Positions 37,260 to 49,173 are shown, counted from the first letter of the stretch. The stretch is DNA of 64,000 nt from Rotaria sp. Silwood1 (GCA_905250075.1 CAJNOP010000004.1:4604952-4668951); one strand, 5' to 3'. A program made the numbers and translations. Notes: generated from the sequence alone by a model not told the origin.

Positions 37260-39007
37260 ATGGATCCTTTAAATAATATGTGTGCTGCACTTATTTCTAT
37301 TAATAATATTCTACAAAAACGAAAACAAATCATGGAAGATATTTGTATTGAATCTATTGCGATTGAAAAAACAAATAAAAATAAACAATTATCTACAGAT
37401 GCATCCATCTCGTTAAATATAAACGATAGTAAATGTCAAACACCGACAGTATCACAGTTCGAATCATTTACTAATGAAAATCAAAATAAAAGTCATCATT
37501 TACATTTTGAATCATTGACAGAAGACAATTTTCATTATGCTCATTTATGCAATCGAAGTATTGATGAATTACCAAGTACAGTATTGTCTCAGTTTAATAG
37601 AAAGAAGAAGAAAAAACACAACACATTGTTGATAAATCTAAACAAATTTTTTTTTTCATATATAATTTCTAATCAAATATTAGTCTGTAGAATGTCATCG
37701 ATAAGTGTACAAAATCAATCTTCTCTAAAGGTGTATGAATTGTTGTCGTTATACGCTTTCATATTTGAGGTATAAAATTTCCAGATTATACCTTTTGATG
37801 ATATTACTTCAACTAGAGACGATAGATAAGCTCTTCAAGACTTTTGTTAATACTATCAGACTCAATAAGCTAACGATATTTTGTTAAAGAGGCTAAAACC
37901 TGTGAACAAGGTTTTTTTTTCAAAAACCACAAAAGAATATTTGATTACGCAACATGCAACTTCACATATACATATATATATATATACTTGTAGTGTCCGT
38001 TGCCATATTAACGTATTTTGTTGTTAAACTTACACAGACTTAAGTTTACAGTGAATTTGTATATAATCCTACTCACAATAAAGTTCACTGATATTTGAAT
38101 TAGATCGATTTATTATCAGGATAATTTTTAATCAACATTGATTACAATTTAATTTATAAATTTAACAAATGAGTGTGAAATGAGGCAATAAAGCAAACGA
38201 TGTCTTAGAAAGAATGATCCTATCAACGATTAGATCCATTCTCTTAACTTTTCAACATTTGTTATATATTTTTATTATAAAAATCTCTAGGAATAGAGCT
38301 TAACAACTGTTATAATTAAGGTGTCGATTATAATTAAATTGATTCTGTAAAAAGGATTTATTTATACAGTTTCTACATTTGTAATTTTAGAAAAAATATA
38401 TAGATGAAAAATTCCCTTACATGAAACCAACTTCTTAATCCTACCATCACTTAATGTGTTTTTATCTTTTAGTGAGTATGATACATTATCGTTTTGAAAG
38501 CTTCCTATTCACTTAGGCCATTCGAACTTTTTTCATTATTGACGCTAACAAACAATCCGACTGATTTTTTATCAAATTTTTATAAAAACACTTTAATAGC
38601 AAACTTAATAGATAAACACAAAACAGGTGGATGCCATTCTAGACCAAATCTTATATGTAAACTAACATAAAAATTGATGGTTTGAAGAATGTGGAAAAAA
38701 AACAAATAATAAATAGAACTATTTAACAGATATATATCCGATTATTTTTTTTTCTTTCATTTTAGATGTAAATGTTTATGATATCAAACAATTAAAATTG
38801 ATAAATATTCATACGATGCAAGATTTACTTGGTCGTTTTCTAATTCATGATACTCCTGAAGAATTTTATACTTTTCTCATAAACACTTTTCAACTATCTG
38901 AAAAAACAGCATCAACCACTACTAAACTACTTCAACAATGGACAAAACATAATATAGATGCTATCATAGATAACAAAAATATTGATTCGATGAAAATAGT
39001 TAATTAA
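37260..39007 (+). CDS. Tentative gene with barrier-to-autointegration-factor-like C-terminus
   Basis: The second exon (38766-39007, after a TTTCATTTTAG acceptor) encodes about 80 residues. Their core LLGRFLIHDTPEEFYTFL, a 12-residue gap, then LLQQWTKHN lines up with BAF (BANF1) LGQFL...LFREWL...LREWC. BAF is a small chromatin- and lamina-binding protein. The first exon begins at ATG 37260 (MDPLNNMCAAL) and is open to 37775. The acceptor needs a phase-1 donor; candidates are at 37428 and 37557, and I cannot choose. The N-terminal part is polar, Ser/Asn/Lys-rich and unrecognised. The two exons may not belong together. Confidence 0.4.
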
Positions 39008-39250
39008 TCTAGTATGATGGATGCTTCACTTTATTATAATTTGTTTTCTTTGTTAAAGCAGGAAAAAAAGAAAATTAGTCACTGTTTCAATTATTCATAG
39101 ACAAAAAATAAAGATTATTATGGAAACTTTTCTCCATATACATTTCATAAAATTGCCTGACAAGATAAGAATAAAAGGGAAAGAAAATAAACAGAGCGGA
39201 ACCGATCGACCAAAACAAATAGTAAGAGATATTGAATGTGATAGATCATC

Positions 39251-42200
39251 TTATGATAATAATTTTTCTTTGGGTGGTGACGATGATGAAGTCGTTGTTG
39301 ATGGTTGAGGATAATGATTATTAGTTGTTGGATGTGAAGCAGATGTTGATGAAGTTAACGATGAATCTGGTTCAGCAAACAGTGGATTACGCACTTCCAT
39401 TTCACCCGTCTACAAAGATAAAAATTATCTCATTAACATAGATCAAAGACTTTAAGCATAGTATCGATAGAGAATAATTTTTTAGCCACTAAAATTTCGG
39501 TTCACGCTTAATTTGAACTCATTAAACTCTATAAAAAATGTTATTTCTTTACTTACTTGCTACAATCCGTTGTGCTGAGCAGGACGAGGAAGTGGATGTT
39601 AGCGTAGGCTTTCTCTTCATCCACAATTATAATCACAAACTATGCGCTCATATCTAACACAACCTCATCCACATGCTAGAACTATGCCAAGTGGTTGAGC
39701 ACTACGTTTCAATGAAAATGTATACTCCTTAGCACTACGGAATATAGCAATTAAGGTCTTCCCCCCTCAAAAATCGATTTCCGGGCCAAGTACATTCAAA
39801 TCACGTGAAATTTTCGGGATATGTTGGGGCTATGGTAAAATTTTCAGCTCGAAACCATGACGTTTGACAGAGATATGAACCAAACAAGGGTCAAAAATAG
39901 CTCATTTTGTGTCCAAGATTTCTCGCTGCAGGCTCATTCAATATATTTAATTTTTTTTGTTAGAAAGAGCATGTCAGGATGCAGGGCACTACAGAGTCGT
40001 TTGTTTTTAATTCTTACTTTTTTAGCGGAGATAGGTGATCACAAGTTCAATGACTCAAAAGACGCACCAAAAAATGGGTATCTAGCTACATAAATGTCTG
40101 TATATATAATCAAAAATAAAGCTTAATTAAAAAAAAGACTCTGTGGGGCCCTACATTTGGACATGCTGTTTCAAACAAAAAAAATTTGAATATATTGAAA
40201 GAGCCTGAACCGAGAAATTTTGGACAAAAGATCAAAAAATCATAAACTGAGAAAAAAAGAAAAAAGATTTTCGGTTTTTTCCAAAAATGGCTTATTTTTC
40301 GAATAGGGGATAACGGAAATCTTCAAAAATTTTTGGAAAAAACGAGGTGCGGATAAAAAATTTTTGTCATTTATGAAAGATCAGATGACGGGCTATCTTC
40401 CTATGCATTAATCTCAATATCGATGGTTCTGACGAGAAGTGACTTTTTTTGAGAAGGGGGGGGGGGAGGTCTTAATCAAAGAAACAATACTTTTTAGAGA
40501 GGTTAATGAGGTCAATTTAAAACTGGGTTGAAATTCTGATCTTCCATAATTTCCTCATTTTAAAATAAATCTGGTTAAGGTTAACGTATATCTAGCATAA
40601 AATCTCATCATGAATTTTAATATAAAGTGCGAAAAATTAATTAAATTAACGTACTGGAGCTAGACCAGGACATTCATAGACTGTATAATCTCCACCACCA
40701 CCAGGTGCTTCATCATCAGAATCATCTGAATGAACAGGTTTTGCATCGAAGTGAGTTCTATTAAAAAAACAATAAATTACAATATAAAGCAAAAAAAAAT
40801 TATATGAAACAAAAAAACATACTTTTCTTGGGCCAATATTTGTTGTCGCTGTTGTTGATAATGAAACATTTGTGCACTTTGAGCTAATTTTCGATCCGAT
40901 ACACTTGTACTTGGTGAGATCTTTTTACCACTAGTACTACTAGGTCCAGTTACTCCATATGATGGATATTCAACATCAATTGCTGTTTGAGCTCTCCTGT
41001 GAATCCTATCAACCAAACAAACCATATTTGACATTGGTGTCTAATATCAGATCCGAAGAGAAACCTCCACGATTGGAGATTATATGCAAAAACCTCGCAC
41101 AAGGCTACTATTAACTTTAAAAATAGTATCACTTATTAAAATTTCTATTATCATATGCACATTGTAAAGAGGTTATAGTCATTAACATTTTTGAAGAAAG
41201 TCATGTGCGCATGATATTTCTCCTATATCATAGAATCAACTTTCATCTGCAATATGTTCTTAATTGTTGGAAAAAGCAAATAGACTTTTCTCCTTGTTTT
41301 CTTTTTGTGTTCTTCAAAATGATTCTCTTTTGTAGTATGTGCTATTCTCTAATAAATAATTTACAAGTAGAAGAAATGTCATGTCCGTTGAAAAAAAAAG
41401 AAACATAATCAATTAGGTTTCTATTCAAAATCATGCCATGTAAAAGATCAAATATAGAAAACAAGTAAACTTTTGTATTGTGCAAGAAGAAAAAATTGTG
41501 TTAAAATATATTCTTAATTGACCGTACTAACATGAATTAAATTGTAATTTTCCTAGATCTTATATTGCTGAGATAAGAAAAGAAATAGAGATTTTCTTTT
41601 TATAGCAAGAGAAAATATTACAAAGAAAATAATATGCAGCTTTTATTAATCTTAATAACCTTCATTTATACTCTCATACTTACGCACAACTTACTTAATT
41701 TTGTGAAAAGCAATTAAAGAATACAATAAAAATGAATGTGATATATAACGTAATGGTTTCGATAAAAATGTAAGATCTCAAAATTTTGAGATATATCGAT
41801 AGAACATAAAGTTTACTTGTTTATAAATTAAAATCAAATACTTACATGAACCAGAAAATTGCTGCTGCAACAAGACCCAAAACGCCAACTAAACTGCTCG
41901 TGCCAACGATTACTATGAAAACAATAGAAGTTAAAAATCAAAAGAGATAATGAATTTCTACATTCCAAGGAAAAAAAATCATAGATTAAGACTGTAATTC
42001 ATCGAGTAAAAATATCAAGTTACAGATTTATCTTATGTGAAAATCATTGTTATGTTAATTCTGTATTTATATGATTTGTTAGACAGAATTTGTTTTTGTT
42101 TAATGAACTTAAATAGAAACATACAAATGTGGTGTGTTATTTGATCTACATTTGTAGTTTTTAATTTTCGTTTAATAGAAATTATATCCTTTTTGAAAAA

Positions 42201-43394
42201 CAATCTTTATATATAATAAACTTCCTGTAATAACAAAAAAAGAATCATAGGATAAATACAATCTTATTTAATTGCTCAAAAAGAACTTATATTCCATGTA
42301 AATACAAGTATATTAATAAGAACTTACTAAGAAACAATGCATCATTCCGTCGTTTTTTTCGCTCAGCATCATCAGAAGTTGTTTTCGATTGTAAACGTTC
42401 TACTCGACTAGTAGCACTATCAATCATCCATGGTTCATCAAAAGCGCGATTTTCATTGGGTTGAGAAAGTTTGTCAACTGCTCTACCCATATCATTATCG
42501 CTTATTTTTAACTTAGTTGGTTTTCGTGTTGCTCGATCTAATGATGCCAAATAATCCAATTCATTTTCATCTACGATAAAGTAAATAAAAAAAAATAAAT
42601 TTCGTGATAAAACAAATAGTTGAAATAATACTACGTGAATGTTCATTAACGGCAGTACGATGTCTTGCTGCTGATGCTGCTATTGCTGCTGCTAATTCTT
42701 CATCGAGTAATGCTTCCCAATCGAAGGTGTCTTGTTCTAGTAAAATAAATATTAGTTTGCATAGAAGAGTATACTTATTTATGCTAGATAAATACTTATA
42801 AAACATACAAAACGAAAGCTAATAATGACTACACGAAGTAGACGATCATTTTTCACTTCTTAACCCTTTCTTTAACTAGTCAAGGACACACCAGTTATAG
42901 TGTTATTACTAAAGATATTCTTTTCCGATTCACTAAGCTGGTGCATAATAAAATGAACGGAAACAAAACCAGTCATCTGTAATGTATTCATAGAGATAAA
43001 TTCTAAATAGAATACAGTTCGAAACTTTTTTGCTTTATTTTTACTTATCGATGTTTACGTCAAACAAATTCTTAATTCTTTTTTTTCTGTTTAAAATATT
43101 TAAACAACAGAAAAGTTCTATGTCATCATATAAATATATGAAAATATTACTTTTACTTTCTTCTTGTTCCTCGTATATATTACGTTCAATTGCCGATAAT
43201 GGTATAAATTCATCACTGATTGGTTTTTCTTCATGTGGTGTCATTGCTGATTCTTGTAGGATTGCCGATGCTTTAGATTCATGATGTAATGGATGTATTT
43301 TAGGTAGGGGGAGATAAAATATACGCGAAGCGTCGATTGTTATTATTACAATAAGGAATAAAAGAACAAAATTGTTATTCACAAACATTTTCAT
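39251..43394 (-). CDS. NPDC1: NPDC1/CAB-1-like single-pass neuronal membrane protein
   Basis: Seven exons on the minus strand: 43394-43157, 42736-42635, 42570-42328, 41912-41846, 40996-40823, 40757-40655 and 39409-39251 (1086 nt, 361 aa). A signal peptide (FVLLFLIVIITIDA), a variable lumenal/extracellular region and one membrane helix (about 195-217) are followed by the conserved cytosolic tail. The tail has KLAQSAQMFHYQQQRQQIL, then an acidic stretch and DYTVYECPGLAP (298-309) continuing TGEMEVRNPLF, which is diagnostic for NPDC1. Known relatives are neural vesicle/synaptic proteins (CAB-1 in nematodes). A Ser/Thr/Pro-rich end follows. Intron 6 (39410-40654) carries a 0.7-kb foldback element. 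A second possible first exon is at 44597-44717. Confidence 0.88.
39751..40475. mobile_element. Large foldback element flanked by TTAA in NPDC1 intron 6
   Basis: TTAA at 39751-39754 and 40472-40475 brackets ends GGTCTTCCCCCC (left) and GACCTCCCCCCC (right, read inwards), followed by CTCAAAAA on both sides. Longer imperfect inverted arms continue inward. Around 39897-39945 the left arm reads TGTCCAAGATTTCTCG, and around 40195-40235 the right arm reads its near-complement. Around 39968-39998 and 40137-40166 a second pair shares the ACAGAGTC/GACTCTG ends. TTAA duplication is typical of piggyBac-type transposition. No ORF of note. Right end carries a G10-type run at 40456-40466. Confidence 0.65.
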
Positions 43395-44596
43395 CAGTTT
43401 TTTTTTGGTTTTGTATATGTTTATTAAAACTTCTAGAAGTTATTATGCCGAGTGTAATTCTTCTGACCATTAAAGTTGCATGCCTGTATGTCGATTCACA
43501 CGCATACAAAACACCCCATCATCATTACCAGCGTGTGGACCGATGTATGCCGGTAGTGATAGAGTTCTTGTTTTGTTCGAACTCTATTCTATAAAAAGAA
43601 TTTCTGTTTTTCTTCTCTTTTATCGCTTTTTCATTCTCTATTTTCATCTTGAGTGGCGAAGAGAACGTTCATAGAAAAAAAAAAAACTATGTTACAAGAA
43701 AAAAAAATTACCCATGCATCTCTATTGATTATGGAGGAAAGAAAACCAGACAAGCAATAGAAGACAGTGTAGTCATAGACAAAAAAAATGCCGCTTGATT
43801 TTCTAACACTCAAGCTCATACTTCAATAGAGTAATACTCATCGTACAATAACGATGATGATAGCAGGCAACGAATGGAATTAGATTATCAGTCGATCAAT
43901 GATGACATCATCGGATAACAAAAAGAAAAAAAAAACAAGCAGCATTAAATTTAATTGAATGGGATGATCCAAGAATATATTTCTTTTTGCTCGAAGCGCT
44001 TAGTTTTACATGGTAATGCTTTAATTTCTTTGGCTTAAATTCATATGTGAATATAGTATATAAAGAAAATGATTATTTTTATTGTATACTTTTCTTCGAC
44101 CTCAAATCGATAAGACTTGAAGGATATGTCAATCAATGGGATAATTTTTACGCATATGTATGTTTTTTTTTCTGTCATTTTTTTTTTATTTATTGGCTTC
44201 AACCACCCACTAGATTCCGATCTCATTCAAGAAAGCGTTGACAACTCCAATTAATGACGTTTCTTTCTTTCTTTTCTTTGCACCTTCTATTAGCTTTTCT
44301 TTTTCTTTGTATGCTTATTGGGATTTATGATTGTATATAGAAATACAAGAAAATCCTTAGCTATTCAATACAAAAAATATTTTGATTATCGATGACAAGT
44401 CACTATATTTTCTAAAGCAATATTAATGTTAGTGAATGTTGTCACTATCACTATATAATTGTTTTTCGAAAGAGTAAATAATAAATAAGCGAAAAAAAAA
44501 GGAAGGAGAAATAATATAATTACCATACTTATCGAGCAATATTGGAGGCTAGTGTGTTTAATATTAAGGTAAAAGAAAACAAATATGTCAACCTAC
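43395..44596. other. Region upstream of NPDC1 exon 1
   Basis: 1.2 kb, T- and A-rich with low-complexity tracts. No gene recognised. It would be an intron if the upstream exon at 44597-44717 is used. Confidence 0.35.
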
Positions 44597-44717
44597 CAGA
44601 TCTGAATCGAAGAGCCAAACATGAATCATGTTTATTTATAAGAAGATGACCGCTAAGTAAAAGTAGTAATAAAAGTCGTGAAATACCGCGTGCTAAGACC
44701 AGGTGTATCGTTGCCAT
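44597..44717 (-). CDS. Possible alternative first exon of NPDC1
   Basis: ATG at 44717 opens 40 codons with a strong signal-peptide core (ISRLLLLLLLSGHLL) and ends in a good phase-1 donor, TCTG then GTAGGT. NPDC1 exon 2 (acceptor at 42736) needs exactly phase 1, so the exon could splice there in place of 43394-43157. Both candidate first exons would give a signal peptide. Only splice logic supports it. Confidence 0.35.
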
Positions 44718-45818
44718 TATTGTAAAAATACACTCAAATCAACACAGCTTGTTTCATTGCTTGGGATAAACAGAACAAAAATAACAGTCGAAGAATGGTG
44801 CTTAAGTATCACCCAATCAGTAAAATATTTCAATATTTTAAAATAATAAAAAGGAAAAGAATAACCAATATAACATAATCTAAAACATATTAAAAATTAT
44901 TTGGATAGTATCCAAAAGGTACAAAACAAATCAATGAAGAAATGAAAAAAAAATCAAAAGCAACAGCTGTCAAAATAACTCAACTTTCTAAAATGCAACA
45001 GCTTTCATAATATAGTATCATACATATAAACACGCGTCACTAGTTTCCGATCAAAGAATAATGTGTTTTTTTTGTTTAAACTGTCTTCACGACGAATGAC
45101 ATATGCACACGAGAAGCAACTACTACATTTTGTTAGTTGGTTATTACATGCATGAAAAAATCAAAAGCGAAGGTTGTAGGCGTTGGTTGTACAAACCCAT
45201 TAATCATACATTGTACAATGACTCGAGACGAACGATACCCACACTATGCCATTCAGAATTCGATAAAGAACCACTACAGCGAAAACTGTTCGATCAAAAC
45301 GCAAGAGGTCACTAGTAGTCAGATTTTATCAAAACTGTACAATGATAATGTTGTTATTTCGATTCAGGTGTTTTCTATGATATCTCTTTTGTAAGTGAAA
45401 ATATCTATATGATGGATTTTTGTAATATAATTATTGTTTGACTTATTCTTTTCGTTTGTTGTTAAAAGAAATCACTCAGCATGAATATCAATCTATTTAA
45501 ATTAAATAAGCTGTGGGAAAACTGTTCTTCTTCTCGTTTATTTTATGACTTTCTGTATAGAAACTTTGTAGTTTTATTAACGTACAGATTCAGTATATTC
45601 AACATATATTAGTTTAGTTGTTATCACACCTTACATGTCCGTGATATATTTGATGTTTTGATTGATGTATGAAATAATAAAGAATAAAAATGAAAATTCA
45701 AGTGTCTGTCAGATAATCATCTGTCTATATTGTGATTTTTTTTCTTATTGCACAGAAAACGTTAATTTTATTTCCATTAAAATTATTTTTGTTTTATAAA
45801 TATAATTTTCCAATCTCT
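44718..45818. other. Intergenic
   Basis: Overlapping + strand ORFs at 45103-45394 have no recognisable domain and are probably chance. Nothing else seen. Confidence 0.35.
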
Positions 45819-46337
45819 TCAAGTAAGTTTCTTAGCTTGAAAACCAGCTGATTCTACAGTTTGAATGACAGTATCTGTATTTATATTACTACTTGAAACC
45901 AATTTAGCTTGACCCGTTTCAAGATCAACATTTACACTAAGAACTCCATCAAGTTTTCTTAATGATTGAATGACAGCTGAACGACAAGCTTCACAATGCA
46001 TCCCTATTATTTTCCAATGTGTGATAATAACTTGATTATCTATAATATCATTTCTAGTAAATTGATTATTATAAATTCGAAGAAGCTCAGGTGAAAATGA
46101 AAGAATTAATGTAAGAATAACAACCGAAGTAAAATGCCATTTTGATGGACGATAACGAAAAAATGAATAAGTTAATGTAATAATGGTCAATGATATAAAC
46201 AATGGTCGATATGGTAGAAGAAGAGTATTCAATCCAGCACAACCAATTCCAAATAGATTTAAAACTAATTGAATTAAACAGCATGATGATATCAAAAGAC
46301 CACCAATAAGACCATTTATCCAATTAATACATCTCAT
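45819..46337 (-). CDS. MerT-like membrane protein fused to a heavy-metal-associated domain
   Basis: Intronless, 172 aa. Residues 1-90 form about three membrane helices resembling bacterial MerT, the mercuric-ion inner-membrane carrier. Helix 1 has the adjacent cysteines of that family (GGLLISSCCLIQLVL, Cys19-Cys20), followed by FGIGCAGLNTLL and the MerT-like PYRPLFI (42-48). Residues 107-170 are an HMA domain as in MerP, with GMHCEAC (Cys115, Cys118; His in the usual Thr place), then DGVLSVNVDLETGQAKL. In MerT the cytosolic second Cys pair would take the ion; here the HMA may replace it. A role in metal-ion movement is inferred, and the ion is unknown. The gene lies 141 bp downstream of RNPC3 on the same strand. 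Bacterial ancestry is possible. Confidence 0.78.
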   Translation of the reverse strand: MRCINWINGLIGGLLISSCCLIQLVLNLFGIGCAGLNTLLLPYRPLFISLTIITLTYSFFRYRPSKWHFTSVVILTLILSFSPELLRIYNNQFTRNDIIDNQVIITHWKIIGMHCEACRSAVIQSLRKLDGVLSVNVDLETGQAKLVSSSNINTDTVIQTVESAGFQAKKLT

Positions 46338-46344
46338 TTTCTAG

Positions 46345-46353
46345 TCTGCAAAG
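46345..46353 (-). promoter_or_regulatory. Candidate trans-splice acceptor before the MerT-like gene
   Basis: On the minus strand a CTTTGCAG acceptor lies 8 nt before the ATG, inside the 141-bp gap after RNPC3. Consistent with an operon-type transcript resolved by leader addition; could be a normal 5'UTR intron end. Confidence 0.35.
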
Positions 46354-46478
46354 TAGGTTTAATATTTCATTAAAGTAAAAATAACAAACACAAATTCATA
46401 ACAATAAAAATAAATTCTCGTATATTTTGTTTTCTAATCTTATATGAATTTAAAAACAAATACAACAAATATAATTCT

Positions 46479-47923
46479 CTAAACAATGTCTTTTGGTTTT
46501 GCTGTTCTAGCAAACTGTACAATCATTGGTTTTTCATATAGAACAAAACCATTTGTATCACTTAATGCTTGTAAAGCCATATCTTCATTAGGAAATGTTA
46601 CAAATGCTTGACCTTTCATTTTACCTTCACGCATTAAACGTATATCAATATCAAAAGAATTATGTTTATAATGATCATAGATGGAATGTAATATACGTTC
46701 GTCAACATGTTTTGTATTAAGATTTTTTATATAAAGACGTTGTGATGGTTGACCACGTTCATAGTTTCGATATAGACGGCCATTATCAATCAGACGTAAT
46801 TGATCTTCATTCAAACGATTTTTGCTTATTTCATCAAGCGGAATTAAAGGAAGTGGTAGAACTTGTTCTTTCTCTTGATTAACAATATTAAGAGTCGTTA
46901 TAGTTGATTGAATTGGTTCTAATCGACCAAAGCCATGCATTGTGGTATCCATTGGTATTGAACTAGTAACTTCCATCTAAATTTAAAAATATATTTTATG
47001 TGAGAGATTCATTAGAATTTTTCGTTTTACAGAGAATTTCTTATCGAAAATAACATACACGTGATGGATTAAATGTTTGAGGTAGTTTCAATTCGATTGT
47101 TGGCTTTTTCTTTTTCTCTGTATCAATATTAATATTCATTTGTGTTGTTGGTACTATTCCTTGACGAATTGATGCTCGTAAAACTGATCGATGACGACGT
47201 TTTACACGTTGTTCTTCTTCTCCATCATCTATTTCACTTTCATCTTCATCTGTATCCATATTAATTACTTTAGACAAAGCACTTTCATCTGTTTGACATG
47301 CAACACTAATTTTTGATAAAGTTCGAGAGGTTCTAGTCGAATCTATCAAATAAATCCATTAAAGACAAACACATTAAAAAAAGAAATATCTCTTGTGGTT
47401 TTCTTTTGTTACCAGCAATCATCGGACATGGAAGTGACATTTTATTCATAAGATGTAGAACTTGAGTATAAAATGAAGGTACCGATAAAAGAGTATTATT
47501 AATATTCATTAAAATTGTATCATCAATAGGTGGATAAATATATGCGAGTCTTTCTGATGGTAATGAATAATAAATTTGATTTATACCTGGTGAAATACCA
47601 TGTAATAAAGCAATTTCATTATCATCATATGAATGTGAAGAAGAAGAAAAAGCGAAATGAGCTAATTCTAATGGACAATATTCTACAACTAATCGACGAG
47701 CAAGTATTTCAAGTTGATGTAAACGTCTGAGTGCTTGAGAAGCTTGTGAATTTGAACCAAAATCAGCAATAATAAGATTTGATATATTTTTAAATCGAGG
47801 TAAACAACGTATACGAATAGCACCAAAATGTTCTAAAAATTCTTGTCGATCGTTATTATTGAATAATAATGGAAAATTTTTAACTGTCAAAATATTCGAC
47901 GAATAAACAGAATATGTACTCAT
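46479..47923 (-). CDS. RNPC3: U11/U12-65K minor spliceosome protein
   Basis: Three exons: 47923-47413, 47342-47059 and 46976-46479 (1293 nt, 430 aa; human 517). It bridges U11 and U12 snRNPs at minor (U12-type) introns, contacting U12 snRNA through the C-terminal RRM. RRM1 (about 10-85) starts ILTVKNFP and ends RRLVVEYC. The conserved YPPIDDTILMNI plus VPSFYTQVLHLMNKMSLP block (about 130-165, U11-59K-binding region in the family) follows. An acidic/basic linker comes next (DTDEDESEIDDGEEE). RRM2 is at about 345-425 (RLYIKNLN, IRLMREGKMKGQAFVTFPN, EKPMIVQFARTAKPK). An acceptor-like TTTCTTTAG sits directly before the first ATG. Confidence 0.92.
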
Positions 47924-48179
47924 CTAAAGAAACATCGATTCAAAATCATAAAAGACAAAATTATTTTTTTTTAATTTGTGACACATCATCAGTATTCTTT
48001 TATTGATGACTTCAAGTCTTCACAAATCATTGAAGTACATTTTAATACATACAAACGACTTTTTTATAGTTATTTTTACACAGTTTTACTAAATTTGTTT
48101 CTTAAAACTGCACAAAAAAACATACAGACGGATAAAGTAAAATATTCATTTGTTTTTCTAATAGAGCGATTGCACATTC
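47924..48179. other. Short spacer
   Basis: Between the RNPC3 start and the left end of the Merlin-like element; should hold the RNPC3 promoter. Confidence 0.4.
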
Positions 48180-49173
48180 GGTACAACTGCAGAAGAACGA
48201 CACACCAACCCCTCCCCTTCGTTCATCGAATACAGAACAGGAAAAAATCTATTGGCGTATCTCTTCAACCACTATCTAAGGAAAAATAAAAAGTCTAATA
48301 TAGATGTCAGAGAAGAATAAGAGAATGTTATTGAAAAAAAAATTAGAGAACAGGATACAATGCATTGATTTGTAATACTAAATTTGTAAATGGTTTATCT
48401 CCAAATTCCTGTTTCCACATAAACTTCTCTAAATAAGTTAATAATAAAGTTCGACGTATTCCACTTTGTTTTTTTGTTTTCTCTTTACTCGCATCCACGT
48501 ATTTTCTATATTTTGTGTATGCACGCCGGTTGTTGGATCTACAAAAGCGACGGAATGATTAACAGTCAAATGAATATAATTGACATAATTTCCTAGAGGT
48601 ATGTACGCTTTCCATTCATCTGAATGTATTGTTGTACCTGTAACATATCTTGTGTCATAATTAACTCATGAATTTTTCTTGTGTTCAAATTATCAAGGTC
48701 TTCAATATGAATATCCATTCTACTTCACTTTAACTTGCAATTGTATACTAATGATTTTTTTTTAGAGAAGTGCAATAAAAAGATCAGTCTTATACATGAT
48801 TTGCTCCTCATCCAGAGAAATTACTAGACGTCTTCTTTAAAAAAATCATCTTTTTTATTTTTATTTAGTGGTTCTTTTATGCATTATCACAGCATCTTTC
48901 CTTTTTATTTCTTCTTATTTCTCTTCGTCATAGAATTCTCTATATGCAATTGTTCAAACATCCTCTTAATTAATAGATTCAAAGAGCTTTGATACATTAC
49001 TTCTCTTATGAGTGTCAACATCAATGAACTGTGCTTATATGGCATTTATATTTGACTTTCTATTTTCCCTCAGATACTGGTGAAGCAGATGCGCCAATAA
49101 ATTTTTTTTCCTGCTCTGTATATGATAAAGAAAGGGGGGGGGGGGGGGGTGTTGTTCTTCTGCAGTTGTACCA
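48180..49173. mobile_element. Internally deleted Merlin-like DNA transposon
   Basis: The inverted ends GGTACAACTGCAGAAGAAC (left from 48180; right ending 49173) match over 19 bases and continue imperfectly into C-rich (left) and G-rich (right, G16 at 49134-49149) runs. Inside on the minus strand are remains of an ISXO2/Merlin-type transposase (see 48343-48717). Merlin elements normally make 8-9 bp target duplications; none is evident in the flanks, so one end may have been rearranged. Confidence 0.7.
48343..48717 (-). pseudogene. Merlin/ISXO2-like transposase remnant
   Basis: An N-terminal piece starts at ATG 48717 (about 27 codons). At about 48639 it jumps to the C-terminal region, so the centre of the gene has been deleted. 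The C-terminal piece contains [21 protein letters not shown] and [11 protein letters not shown], the distal D, E-type region of ISXO2-like DDE transposases. After a frameshift in an A-run near 48465 come [21 protein letters not shown] and a stop at 48343. Two frame breaks and the deletion make it non-functional. Confidence 0.7.

Noticed and set aside
45103..45394. Two overlapping + strand ORFs of 70 and 85 codons
   Set aside because: Neither shows a motif; they contradict each other in frame.
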